The notes: a model not told the origin generated them from the letters alone. A DNA stretch of 64,000 bases from Coprinellus micaceus (GCA_951394405.1 OX596339.1:496001-560000); one strand, 5' to 3'. Positions 48,036 to 58,963 are shown, counted from the first letter of the stretch. Numbers and translations are program-made.

Positions 48036-48539
48036 TAGCGACCGATGTCGACCACTCGCGCTTTGACAGATCGCCAGCCTAAGTGTCTGTTGAGTGGTAC
48101 CCCTCATGTTATTCAAAGTCTCGATGTATGTATGGACTCCGGCCTTATGTTCCATCTTACCTTTACCTGTATAATGTATGAAACTGCTGAGCACACAGTG
48201 TGTCGCGATTGTTGGCATGTCGCCGATTTCAGAAGACTAGACCGTGAAGCATCGGGATAAAAGGTGGCTCAGAGGTCCCAAGAGGTGTACTACCAGCGCG
48301 GCCTGTAATATAACCACAGTCGGGTCCCAAGGTCTCCTTGAACCCATGGACCATCACACCTCAGGCCTCAGGATTGTTCGCTGCTCAATAGATAAATACA
48401 TCCAAATAAAATAAATCTCTTCAGTGGCGACGCGTGACGTCACGCGCCTCGGCATTTCCCGAAACGGATTCACGGTCGTGGCAAGCGCAAGAGGCTCACT
48501 CACTCCCACCTCTTCCACAACCACCAACACTGCACTTAG
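48036..48539. other. Intergenic after 7TM-2
   Basis: 3' flank of 7TM-2, then sequence that may be further-decayed GH16 DNA; nothing can be aligned with confidence. Confidence 0.4.
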
Positions 48540-48827
48540 ACGGGTGGGTAAAAAACCGTATGTGAGTGAGCCTTTCCCATGGAGCGTGGTGGAGTCGTGG
48601 CTGACTACCGTCCGTCGAGTCTCGTATTTAGCGCGTCTCTACTGCGAACGGGCGGAGACTGGGTGGGCAGCGCTCGTGTGCCGAAATCCGATGTGCGATG
48701 GTGCGTCCCGACCTACCTCTTCGCGCGCGGTACGTAATTTGGGCGCTGTCCAAAGACTGTGCGAACAACAATCCGGGTGCTTTCCGCGAAGCGTATTTAT
48801 ATATCGCCGGCATTCGTCTACGAGTAG
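48540..48827 (+). pseudogene. GH16 3'-end fragment
   Basis: Aligns with the last three introns and exons of GH16-A. TATGTGAGTGAGCC at about 48559 matches the GH16-A donor TATGTGAGTGGGTT (45227), and GTGGCTGACTACCGTCC matches GTGGCTAACTACCGTTC before the exon-6 acceptor. GAACGGGCGGAGACTGGGTGGG matches the GDWAG exon. The final exon reads ANNNPGAFREAYLYIAGIR and ends CTACGAGTAG at 48827. Most of exon 6 is deleted and nothing 5' of it remains, so no enzyme can be made. The similarity continues about 90 bp into the 3' flank, showing a DNA-level duplication of the GH16-A end. Confidence 0.85.
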
Positions 48828-49763
48828 CGATTCCCAACTTGAATGTGGGCGAGCGGTCACATTGCATCTCCTTATCTCTGCAAATAACCCGATCTCAATA
48901 CCAGGCGGGTGAAAACCGGTTCTCCACGATGATTTGAAACATTAGAGGGACGGATCTTCCTGCATGCTGCGACGCCTCCCGACCCAGAGCTTTGGCGCCT
49001 TTCGCAACGAATTGGCAGCTCATGGTTCCCGAAATACGTTGGACCGTACACCACACAAACACTGTGACAGGGCCATTGTAGCACCATCCTCGCCCGCCAT
49101 GGTCATACTCGTGGACATGCCGCTCCTGATAATTCTGGCTTTTTTGTTTAGCACACGCGCGAAACATTGGGCGCCTATTTCAACCCAGGTAAGTCTTCTT
49201 CCGGTCCTTCCCGCTCACAACCCAGCCCCTGACCGCATGTTCACATTGCGTTTCACAAGCACGACTCAGGTGGCTCCTCCTCGTTTCGGTACCAGGCGTG
49301 TAAATTCAGACTGGCCATGGTTAATCCGGTAGGCGCATCCAAATCTATCAAGCTCCTTCACACCAACTTGAATAAGCAGTAAAGCAACTTGGCCCAATAC
49401 AGAAAAAGGCTGCGACCCCCAAGCGATTGGTGCCAGTGGATTCGCCTTGAATCATGACTTCGTGCTCTTATGCGAGGGGATTATGCTGCCGCACAATTTG
49501 GCGCCTATTCCAGCTATCGGATTCCCCAGTGAATGCGTATCAAAGGATCCGATGGAGCTGAGAACCACTCGTAAAGGGCGTGGTGTTTCAGCTGCGGAAT
49601 GGGGTGCCCTTTAATGTTTTAAAGGGGAATGCACAGATGCCCCAGATCTCCCGTCCTGACTTCCCTCTCGCGGCCGTTCGTACCCTCCCCCCGCCCCGAC
49701 AGTAGATCTTCATACCTTACCCCTGGATATTAGACAGCACGACCCGAAAGGCCAGCAGTCACA
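48828..49763. other. Intergenic before 7TM-3
   Basis: The first 90 bp resemble the GH16-A 3' flank (both hold ATACCAGGCGG/GAGTACCAGGCGG). Two reverse-orientation AATAGGCGCC elements lie at 49166-49181 and 49495-49511. No gene. Confidence 0.5.
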
Positions 49764-50984
49764 ATGCCGCTGCCGATGTTGTTTCGCTCGCCATCCCCTC
49801 CGCCATCCCCTACGCCTCAGGAACCCCGAGTTTCTTGCCCATCCGGGGCGAGCATCGAAGAAAAGCGCCAAAAACAGTGGTCGGACGGTAAGCAACTCTG
49901 TTCAACGACTTCGTATTGACGTGTTTTGACATCCTTGCTCCTGTGTCATAGACCCAGACCGTTATCTTCTCAATCTCTACAATCAATTCTGCAGCGTTAT
50001 TATGATGGTACGCCACGAATGTTTCCGAAAGCTTTGTGCACCTAATTCTGTGGCAATAAGGCAACATTCACGGGAGGGATTCAAATAGCCGTTTTGGCAT
50101 TCATGAACGATTTCACATCCATCAGAGAACCATCGACTACCGAGCCTCTCAAACGGGCCTGGACCGACGAGTGGCGACATCAGTACACCGTAGAATCCTT
50201 TGGCCTAATGCTAGGCTGCCTGGCGGTTGGGTTAAGCATGGGTTGTGCTGGGGTCGCTGCAGGCAATGCCGCCCTTATCTCCTTTTACTCTGCATACCCA
50301 CCCAAGCGACAACCCATGATGGAGAACCGCGTGCTACCTTGCATGCTCCTCCTTTTCTTTGCCTTCGGCCTTTCCAGCATCTCATCCATCCTCCTCTCCA
50401 CCAAATTCGATCTCCCCTTCATTCTTGTGTCCGTTTTGCTGTTCTTAGGATCCATCGCCCTCACGGTGTATCAGGTTTTCCTTCAAGGGGGCTTATCGAT
50501 AGCTCCATTCGGGAACCCCTTGCATTTAGCATCGGTCGTCGTGGCTGGCGGGATCTTCGTGGTTGATCTATTCCGGCCTGCATCGTCGTCCTGGTATACG
50601 ATGTTGGTGTTCGCGTGTACCACAGCGTTCTACTTAGTGACCGTGGTATTCTCAACAACGGACAAGGTCCAAGCGTTGGGCGCCACCGGGTTGGTATTGA
50701 TGTGGGTGGGGTATGTAACTGTGAAGCTCACCTGCGGTCTCTGGGATGGCATTGCACAGACCACGCGTTACGTGCTAGCTGGCCTATCTGGACTTGAAGC
50801 GGTGCTATTTGGCTTGATGGCGGCCCAAGAGTGGTATGCTGTTTCGCACCGGCAGCAGCACCCTGAAGGCAAAGAGGTCACGGGGCCCAAGGCTCGAGAA
50901 AGCGAGATAGACCGCTCACGTACCCGCTCGTGGAGCTGGGGTAGTGCGTCTACCGTTTGCAGCCAAGATTATTCACGCGTTTAA
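49764..50984 (+). CDS. 7TM-3: multi-span membrane protein of unidentified family
   Basis: Exons 49764-49887, 49952-50007 and 50061-50984 give 367 aa. Pro/Ser-rich soluble N-terminus ending RQKQWSD, phase-1 intron, 56-nt exon coding PDRYLLNLYNQFCSVIMM, phase-0 intron, then ATFTGGIQIAVLAFMNDF and seven hydrophobic segments. Shares with 7TM-2 the stretch EWRHQYTVESFGLM and YPPKRQPMMEN. The C-terminus is a charged Arg/Ser tail (RSRTRSWSWG) not present in the other copies. No known motif. It follows the GH16 3' fragment, so the hydrolase partner of this unit has been lost. Confidence 0.85.
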
Positions 50985-51973
50985 GTTACCTCACTACTTA
51001 CTACCGGATTGAGTTCGCAGGGTCATCCTTCGGCTGCCGAGTATGTACGTCGGCAAGGTCTGCTGCATCCGTTCCCCGTGTTCCAAACATTGCTTCGGCC
51101 TATGTAGTCTCGATTTGCGTGACGTCTACGCCTTTATGTATACCAATCCGTCTGTGTTCGTGTATGTATTTCCATATTCAAAACCACTTCGGCTGGGCCG
51201 AGCTGGGGCCGAGCACCTGAATAGCGGAATTAAGCGCCCACCTAGGATCAGACACTAACACTCAATTCAGAGATCTGGAAACCCATGCCGAAGCCCAAAC
51301 GTTTGAGCCATGGGGGTAGGCGTGTAAGCCTGGTGACCTCAAGTGCTGTGGAAACCTTAGGAATTCTGGTTCGCGGTGCGAGAGAGAATAAGCGCTCACT
51401 TCCGTCACTGGCAGTTGTGTTCGATGGCACCTAGATGCCACTGTATCGGAAAGTAGCCGAGAACCAAAGGAGCGACGTCATACTCTCAACATAAACGCAT
51501 GCAAGGACGCCCATTGGCACTTATAGGGGGCTCTTCGGGGATGACCTCGTGTTTTCAGAGGTAGGAAGTCATCTGTATGGCTATTTGGGCCCATCCAAGC
51601 CCTTTATCGCCCCTCCTACAGACCTCGATCGCAACGTGTACGGTGCTGTTGGGGCACGTTCGAACTGCGCACCCCCAAACGACTCCCCCATACTCCCTAT
51701 CACATGTCATCGAAATCGCGCCCATGGTGGAGTTGCCAGTGGGGGTTCAGATGGCTTAGTTCGAGTTTTAACAGTAAACTCAAGGTCTTCCCCACGACAC
51801 GAATCCGTTCATCACAGGGCTGGATTTCTGGATGACGCCGCCTTGACGTTGACACCATTTGATGTGTCACGCCGTCATAAACACCAGGGTAGGATCTACG
51901 AGAAACGTGCCTCTCTTCCCTGACTTCTTCCAACCGGAGGACCGCCGGCGCGCTTCCCCCCAGCCTTAACAGC
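50985..51973. other. Intergenic between 7TM-3 and 7TM-4
   Basis: AATTAAGCGCCCACC at 51228-51242. Unlike the other spacers of the array, no GH16 remnant is recognisable here. No gene. Confidence 0.45.
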
Positions 51974-53331
51974 ATGGACACGGAGAACCGTACGAGCGAA
52001 GCAATCACTTCGAACTTTCCCAAACTGACATTTGTCCTAGCTCCGATTCACGAGAAGTTCATCCCGGGTGGGCAATTCAGCCCTACGACCCCAAGGTTCG
52101 GCTCCGGGGCGAGCACTTTCTTCACCAGGCCTCTAACAGGGCAACAGCTATGGGAGTACGGTATGTTTCGGCCTGTGCACCTGATGATCATCGAATTGTT
52201 CTGAGCGCTCGCGTTTCGATTGTTCTCTAGACCCTTCAACGTACCTCTTGAAGTTCTACAATCAGTTCTGCAACATCATCATGATTGTACGTTTCGCTTG
52301 CCACATATTCGCTCGAATTCAACTCAAAGCCCACTTAGGCGACCTTCACAGGGGGTGTTCAAGCCTCAGTACTCTCATTCATGAACGACCTTCTCTCGAA
52401 GGACGCCATAACAGCAGAGCTTTTCCGACCCGATCCAGTCGATACACACCGCACTCGATACACCTACTACTCACTTGGCTTGATGTTGGGCCTCGTTGCA
52501 GTCGCGTTGGATATTGGCGTCGCAGCAATAGCCGCGGTAAACGCTGCCCTGGCGTGCCAGTTCTCGATCGCCCCGCCTGAATTCAAGCCCATGATGGAGG
52601 CACGCGTCTTGTTTTGCATGATCATCCTATTCATCGCCTTCTTCCTCTCGGGAATGTCCCTCATCCTCCTCACAATCGAATTTGACGGTCCATTTACGAT
52701 TTTCCTTGCTGTGTTATTCTTCGCCTGCTTCATCATAGCAGCCTACCAACCCATAGCGCGGTTCGGACGGAAATGGACGAACGCCCTTCGCCGCAAGCCA
52801 CGGCTTCACCTCTTCTCCCTGTTGACCTCGACATCCGCTTTCCTGGTCAGTGTCGCACGCGCTCGGGTTCCGTCCTCCTGGTATACGATCACGGTGTACG
52901 GATTCACCCTCCTCTACCATATCGTCGCCGTGATGTACGAGAAGTCACCGAGGGCCAACATCCGGCGGCCAAGACGAGTAGCGGCCTTTTGTGTCACTAT
53001 GCTAGCTGCCATTTGGATTGGGTGTGTCGTGGTCACGCTGACGATGACACAGCGCTCCAACCACTACACTGGGATGGCGGATGACGGCATGAAATACTCT
53101 ATCGCTGCATTATCGGGCGTGGAAGCAATCCTCCTTGTAGCCATCGCAATTCGAAACTGGATTGCGATTGCCAGAGATCTCAAAGTGAAGATCGCCCCCG
53201 ACGACGCTGAAAAGGGCCTCGAAAATAACCCTCAACCGTGCGTCTCTTCTCCTTTCTCGACCAGCAGCAATGATGACTCACTGAGGGCCGTAGGTGAACA
53301 CTCGACATTATCATCACGAACTATCCAATGA
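51974..53331 (+). CDS. 7TM-4: multi-span membrane protein of unidentified family
   Basis: Exons 51974-52160, 52231-52286 and 52339-53331 give 411 aa. N-terminal soluble part of about 62 aa ending LTGQQLWEY, phase-1 intron, 56-nt exon coding PSTYLLKFYNQFCNIIMI, phase-0 intron, ATFTGGVQASVLSFMNDLLS, then seven hydrophobic segments. Shared with 7TM-1: FRPDPVDTHRTRYTYYSLGLM, an INAAI/VNAALACQFSI-type segment, PSSWYTITVYGFTLLYHIVAVMYEKS, RRPRRVAAFCVT and GVEAILLVAIAIRNW. A Ser-rich tail of about 50 residues follows TM7. Function unknown; together with 7TM-1 it forms one of two subgroups. Confidence 0.85.
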
Positions 53332-54499
53332 TACGGGCGCATCCAGGCTACAGAAGCCAACTGACGTTCGCATCGGCTGCTATGTGTTCCAACGTCCCGG
53401 ACTTTGCACTGAGTTTGTACGATATATCACGACGTAACGTCTACCCACAATGTTGTATTATTTTATGAGCTAACGCAACCAGGGCCTCGGAGCCCCCGGC
53501 TCATCTTATGGATGTGGGCCAGAGAGCCTACCCCCGACACGAGCTAGAGGGTAGTAGGGAATTCGAGGTCGCATCCGGCAAAACTCGCCTCTACATGCGT
53601 TCTCATGCAGGGCTTTCGAGTCCAAATCCATTGAGCACCCAAATCTGACCAGGATTTATCGTGGAAAATCCCCTCGTGCATAGCGCCAAACAATTCGGCG
53701 ATCTCTTCGCATGCGAGCGCCAACCGTGCACCGCGGCTCCACTGTTGAGGCTCCTCCACCTTCCCCACTGACTCCTGAGGCACATTTTGGGTGCTGATCA
53801 CCGGTCGGGGCGTTTACTCAGGTCCCATAACGCCTATGAATATCTGCGAATGCTGAAATCCTTTACGAGAATGCACATGGTCGAGGCCGCACGGGCGCTT
53901 AGTGGGTGTGGAGATCAGAGCTTCTTCGGTGTCAATTCCCTTCTCGCAGCTTCGGGACCACCGAACCCGACCATATGAACATATATGAACTGTGTTGGTA
54001 AGGGGAGAGCACGACTAACAGGTTTCATCGCGCCTTTCCCCCCACCGGAAGTGACTTATAATCCGTTGAAGTCCCTTCAAAGCCCCTCCTCGGTGATGCA
54101 TCATGATTCACTGAGCCCAGCACGCGGCGCGCATTCCCTGCTCCCTGTCAGCCTACTGTTGCTAGCGTGGACATCCACCGCCAGTACGGGGTATGTTTAG
54201 CCACTTGAGGGGGTAAGGTCAGGGGGCATGGCCGAATGGACTCGAAGCATCAGCAACTGGCTTTTGTGAACCTGCGGAGTGTCCAGACACGATGTTCTCG
54301 TTTGAACTTTGGTCGACGCCGATTGAACCGCCTCGTTTCATAGTTTGTTGGGCGACGTGAGATTGAATTCTCGGTTACGGTGCCCCTTACGGTAACTTCT
54401 GAGTCTAATCGTTTGCGGAGAGCATGATAAAGAGGCTCATCGAACGAGCTCGGCTACTCAACCTCTTTCCTTCCACCTCGTCACTGCAATCCGACCGAG
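53332..54499. other. Intergenic between 7TM-4 and GH16-B
   Basis: A reverse-orientation CACTAAGCGCCCGT element lies at 53891-53904. No gene supported; 54360-54499 is the GH16-B promoter. Confidence 0.45.
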
Positions 54500-55944
54500 A
54501 TGGTCAAAGTCCACTCCTTACTCACCACTGTCGTTTCCGCGATCTGCCTTGGGTACCTCCAGGGTGCATTAGCAGATTTACATTCTCAGAAGCCAGGGCA
54601 CGGGCACGGGCATGGTCATGGTGGTGCCATACCTGGCTATACGCTCACCGATAGCATCGTTGGCAGGGACTTCTTCCGAGCCTTCGATTGGGAAGCCATA
54701 AGCGACCCCACGAGAGGCCGAGTGTATGTGACTCTTCGCAGTGTTCTCTAGCTGAACCTAGCTGACGAGACCTTTAGGCTCTACGTCAACGAGACGGAGT
54801 CTAGGAGCAGAAATTTGACTTACGCCCATGGCGACTCGTTTGTCCTGCGCGGCGATTCTGAGATCGTCTTGACTCCCGATGGCCCTGGTCGTCCTTCAGC
54901 TAGGATCATCTCGAAGAAGAGTTACACGACGCACGTCGTGGTGTGAGCCTTCCTAGCCCGGAGTTGATGTCGCCATGTGCTGACTGCTGGAATTTTCGCT
55001 TCAGAATTGACCTCCGTCATATGCCTCAGGGCTGTGGGTATGTATCAACCTCCTCCAGCTGGATCCGGTTATTGATCCTACCATAGAACGTGGCCTGCGA
55101 TCTGGCAAGTGGGTAAGGAGGACTGGCCTAACCGAGGCGAGGTCGACATCCTAGAGGGTGTCAACGACCAAGCGCCCAATGCCTCCACTCTCCACACCAG
55201 CACCAATTGCACGATGCCAGCTGTGCGAAACCAAACGGGGTACGAGTGCTCCCCCATGGACTAAGTCAACGGTGTTCTTATGACCATTGTACTTCTAGAA
55301 CGAACGGTCAGCTCGATTGCGATGTAGCTGTCAACTGGAACACCGGTTGTGGGGTCAAGTTCTCGAAGCCGAACAGCTATGGGCCGGATTTCAACAAGAA
55401 CGGCGGAGGTTGGCTTGCAGTTGAGCGCAACAACCAGTTCATCAAGACATGGTTTTGGCCGAGGGATAGCCAGGATGTTCCCCGGGACGTGAGGCGTGTT
55501 GGCCCGAGGGTCAACCCTGATAACTGGGTGAGTACGGGGATGCTCGGGAGTGGGGCGTACACAATGACCAAATAAAATTTAAACATATTCTCCACTCGTA
55601 GGGTATCCCGGAGGCCTTCTTCCCAAACACTGAATGCGACCTCGAGGCACACTTCAAAGAGCACCACATTGTCATCAACCTGACTTTCTGTCCGTGCCAA
55701 TCCTTTTGCTCAGACCTCAATGGACGTACTGACCTACTTATAGGTGGTGACTGGGCGGGCCAAGCCGACGTCTACCGCAGCTCTGGATGTCCTTCGACTT
55801 GCGTTGGTGCGTTCGATCCACTCGCTATGAATCCAAGTCGAGACCTGACTGACCTATCTTACTGTACTAGACTATGTCAATAACAACCCTGAAGCATTCA
55901 AAGATGCTTACTTCAACTTCAAGTCCTTGCGGGTGTACCAATAG
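54500..55944 (+). CDS. GH16-B: secreted endo-beta-glucanase-like enzyme with a His-Gly leader
   Basis: Exons 54500-54723, 54778-54942, 55005-55037, 55087-55239, 55299-55527, 55602-55689, 55744-55806 and 55871-55944 give 342 aa. Signal peptide SLLTTVVSAICLGYLQGALA; then, before the GH16 fold, a metal-binding-like PGHGHGHGHGG segment absent from GH16-A. The fold follows: DSIVGRDFFRAFDWE, LRHMPQGCGTWPAIW, the catalytic GEVDILEGVND (E159, D161, E164), NGGGWLAVERNN, LTFCGDWAG and DYVNNNPEAFKDAYFNF. Several NxT/S sequons (LYVNETE, RNLTYA, APNAST, TNCTMP) suggest N-glycosylation. Exons 2-6 and 8 equal GH16-A in length (165, 33, 153, 229, 88 and 74 nt). Expected to act outside the cell on beta-glucan. 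Confidence 0.96.
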
Positions 55945-56264
55945 TTGCGTTGACTATATATCATATCCCAGACACTACTATCTTACCGGTTGACCCAATG
56001 CGGTCGATAATACATGGGTCATGCCTTGGAAAAATAGACGCCCATGCCAGGATATCCCGTTCTGCTCGCTAGGGGGCGTACTGGAGAGTAGTGGCGCTGT
56101 AAGGTCTTCAAGGACCGTGTGGGGACCGTCTTTGAGGCTGAGAGAAGGGAGAGTGACGGAAGGAGAGGAGGAAAGAGGAAAGACAACCGGCGAGGCACGG
56201 ACGTTGTGGGTGCCCCGCCCAGACGCAACTTATAGCGCGCAAAAACCAAAACGGCGCAGACAGG
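55945..56264. other. Intergenic GH16-B to tRNA
   Basis: AAATAGACGCCCATG at 56032-56046, just after GH16-B. Otherwise anonymous, purine-rich. No gene. Confidence 0.5.
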
Positions 56265-56349
56265 TGCCCCATGGCTGAGTTGGTTACAGCGTCCGACTGT
56301 TAGTTCCAGTGCAATCGGAAGGTCGTGAGTTCGAGCCTCACTGGAGCAG
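56265..56349 (+). tRNA. tRNA-Asn (GTT) with a short intron
   Basis: Cloverleaf by eye: acceptor TGCCCCA/TGGAGCA (six of seven pairs; C4-A69 mismatch), U8-G9, D stem GCTG/CAGC, anticodon stem TCCGA/TCGGA, anticodon GTT at 56299-56301, T stem GTGAG/CTCAC with TTCGAGC loop (B box). The anticodon loop is expanded by about 11 nt (56303-56313) directly after A37, the canonical site of tRNA introns removed by the tRNA splicing endonuclease. The body resembles yeast tRNA-Asn. A T6 run follows at 56357. The acceptor mismatch leaves some doubt whether it is fully functional. Confidence 0.85.
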
Positions 56350-56356
56350 CTTGACC

Positions 56357-56362
56357 TTTTTT
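56357..56362 (+). terminator. RNA polymerase III terminator of tRNA-Asn
   Basis: Run of six T residues 8 nt past the tRNA 3' end, as expected for Pol III termination. Confidence 0.75.
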
Positions 56363-56761
56363 CTTGCCCTTGACGTTGGCCTTCGCTGAATTCTGCAGCC
56401 TGCTATCTAGTAAATCTACTATCCTATTGCTAAGTTGCATGGTCTTTATGAGGCTCTGAGTCTGAGCTCGTACGGTGCGCGTCCTGAGCGACAACCTTTT
56501 CTGACACGAAGGCAACAACGATCCGTTATTGCACGCTTTGTATAGAATGAGGAAGGAGGCGAGAAGTCTAGTGTGGCGTACACAATGCAAATGAAATAAG
56601 GTAAATAACAGCGAGAGCGACGGGGGGTATGACAACGGAAACGTGCACACAAGGGCGACAAAGAGAGAAAAGAAGCGGATCCTGGTAGGTAATATAAGAA
56701 GTCTACTATGTCAGAGCGCATTGTCCACCATACACCCTCCCCTCTCATCACCCACATCTAA
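56363..56761. other. Intergenic tRNA to unidentified gene
   Basis: No gene seen; 3' flank of the minus-strand model that follows. Confidence 0.5.
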
Positions 56762-57482
56762 TCACGGCCAGAAATTTGACAAAACAGGGACGGACGGGAT
56801 TATGCGATCGTCCAAGACCCCGACGCTGGCCCCTGTATCGCTGTAGACGACTTGCAAAACCAAATCGTCGAACTGGAGCAGCGGGTTATTCGACCTGAAG
56901 CTACCGTCGAAGCGGAACGGGCGAAGTTGCAACGGTCGCCCACTCTGGACCGAACGGCGTAGAAGATGAAGGATCGTCGCACCGTCGATATACCGCAAGC
57001 TCAGTGACGCTGATTCAGGGGTGCGCGGGGCGGCGATGAGGCGTAGTGTGGAGTGGGGAATCTCGACTCTGGCACCAACGCGACCATCTGTACAAGGGCC
57101 CGGAAGGGATATTCTTAGCTGGTTTTGCACGATGTGGAAGAACTGCAGGCAGCTTACAGCAAGAAAGGTAGAACACCATCCCGAGCCTGCTGCCAGCCTC
57201 AACGGCATTGGAGCCAATAAAGGCGGGGCTGTTGAGGCAGTCTTGTCTAATGCTGGATTTCGGGGTGGTGTACAAGACGAGTTGACCTTCAGGATTGTGA
57301 TCCCCGACTATGTTATCCTCAGGAAAGCTCCTGGTGAGGGTTATGGGTGTAGGGGTCGTGGTGTGGACTCGAAGGACTGGGTCGATTATATTTTCGATGG
57401 CCTGTTGGCGACCGGCTAGGTCAAAGGGGCCGTAGACGGGCCTCCGCGGCTGTGGTAGGTGAGGTTGTACGCTTGCTTCCAT
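56762..57482 (-). CDS. Unidentified protein, two exons
   Basis: Proposed exons (minus) 57482-57158 and 57087-56762 give 216 aa. I do not recognise it. A long frame from ATG 57482 (MEASVQPHLPQPRRPVYGPF; later PEGQLVLYTTPKSSIRQDC) is joined by a 70-nt GTAAGC-GTACAG intron with a CTAAG branch-like site to a second frame with regular composition (GARVEIPHSTLRLIAAPRTP; SLRYIDGATILHLLRR; LLQFDDLVLQVVYSDTG). The alternating hydrophobic residues of the second exon suggest beta strands, but no domain can be named. More 5' exons are possible. Soluble; no signal peptide. Confidence 0.45.
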
Positions 57483-58963
57483 TCTTGGCTTGAGTGCCTG
57501 GGCGAGAGGCTTCTGAAGGTTGGCAGGGAGAAAGAGGTGGTACTGAAGTCGGGGAGCTACCGCTCATTATCACTGTGCCACCTCTTGTTAGTATTTCGAG
57601 CCTCGCACCGGAGCAAGTGGCAGGCGCCAAATCTCCCGCAGTGGACAGGTGTCAGAAACCGTGGTGAATCCCGATCAGACTGAACTTGAAGAGGTCGCGC
57701 GAGGACAATGGGGGCACTGAGTGACGAAAGGTGTATAGATTCTGGAAGACCGAATCGTACGGACTATAGAGATCTTGAAGTGGCGTGTGGGAGAGATCGA
57801 GCCAGCACAGACACAGGGGCTATGAAAGTCAGTCCACCCGCCCCGTCTCCCTGTTGTTTTCGCCTAACCTTTCTTCGAGGTCTGGCTGAGCGAGTGAGGA
57901 GTGCTTAAGCGGGGGGAAGGGGCGGAAGGTAGAACATGTCCACACAACAGAGGCTTCTGTGGCATTTAAATGACGAAACAAATTGTTTTTTGAAACCGTC
58001 TTCGCCTGATTGGCCCGAGATTGACCATTTGCGTCAACCCATACAGGGTTGGCAATGACTCGAGGGACCCTCGGCGTGGAATTTTTGCCTCGGGGACAAT
58101 CGGCGGAGAACTGGAGTCAGTCTCCAAGACCTTTGCGCTCCTGTTAGAATTGAGCTGTCCTGTGTCAGTGTGATCAGGGGGGAGAAAAAGGTGTAGTGTA
58201 TACTGGTTCGTCGACCCACCATGCCGCTCTATTGTCTTTTCTATGTCGTCAAGGAGATTTCCTACGAGTGATACAGCACGAGGCGGTAGACTGGCAGGTG
58301 GTCTGCATATCTGTAACATATGCGCGGGCTCCCGGCGCTCAGCCCCGGATGAGAGTCTCGTCCTCGTTTGGGTGTGGCCAAGATGCAGCCGTTTTTGGGT
58401 GACGCTGAGTTACTGAAGGATCGTTCCGTCCTCTCCGTACCCACGCTGTCATTCGTATCCTAGGAATTGAGAGTAGTGGGTCCAAGTTGCGCAGCCACGG
58501 CAAGAGGTGTGTCCAGACAAGAATGGTGGCAGGCTGTTCAGTGGCTGGTTCGCTCGAATGGAAGAGAAGGTTCTAGTACACCTGCGCAGCCTCTTGAGAA
58601 CAATGAGAGTGACCAGGGGATGGAAGAAAAACCAAGCCAGTTCGGAATTCGGCGACGGATCGACGTGGTGATGGTTCGAGAGCAAGATCAATTCACTGTT
58701 TGGTTTGGCTGTGCCAACGGGCGCTTGTTCAAATTGGAACTCCGCGATCCGTGGTGCGCAACGGAACTCCTGGTGTACCAGGACCATGGGGAGGACGCAA
58801 TAATTGAATGCACAGTCTGTAGAATATTAACTAGGCGTGCTGCAGAGGGCCGTATATCGCGGGGCCCAAGGCGTCAAGGACGTATGGGTCCGGTGGTGGG
58901 AACTTCCGAAAATGTTGAACTGATTTGATTCCGCCGCATCCCCCTTGACCACCAACCACCACT
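57483..58963. other. 1.5-kb stretch between divergent genes
   Basis: Shared upstream region of the unidentified minus gene and POP4. A plus frame at 58467-58928 is open for 153 codons but has no recognisable content or convincing splice partners. Nothing else seen. Confidence 0.4.

Noticed and set aside
57015..57482. 155-codon frame as a complete gene
   Set aside because: Its second half runs through a good GTAAGC-GTACAG intron; spliced, it joins a more protein-like frame.
58467..58928. 153-codon plus-strand frame upstream of POP4
   Set aside because: No recognisable motif; the opposite strand is open too, as in non-coding GC-rich DNA.
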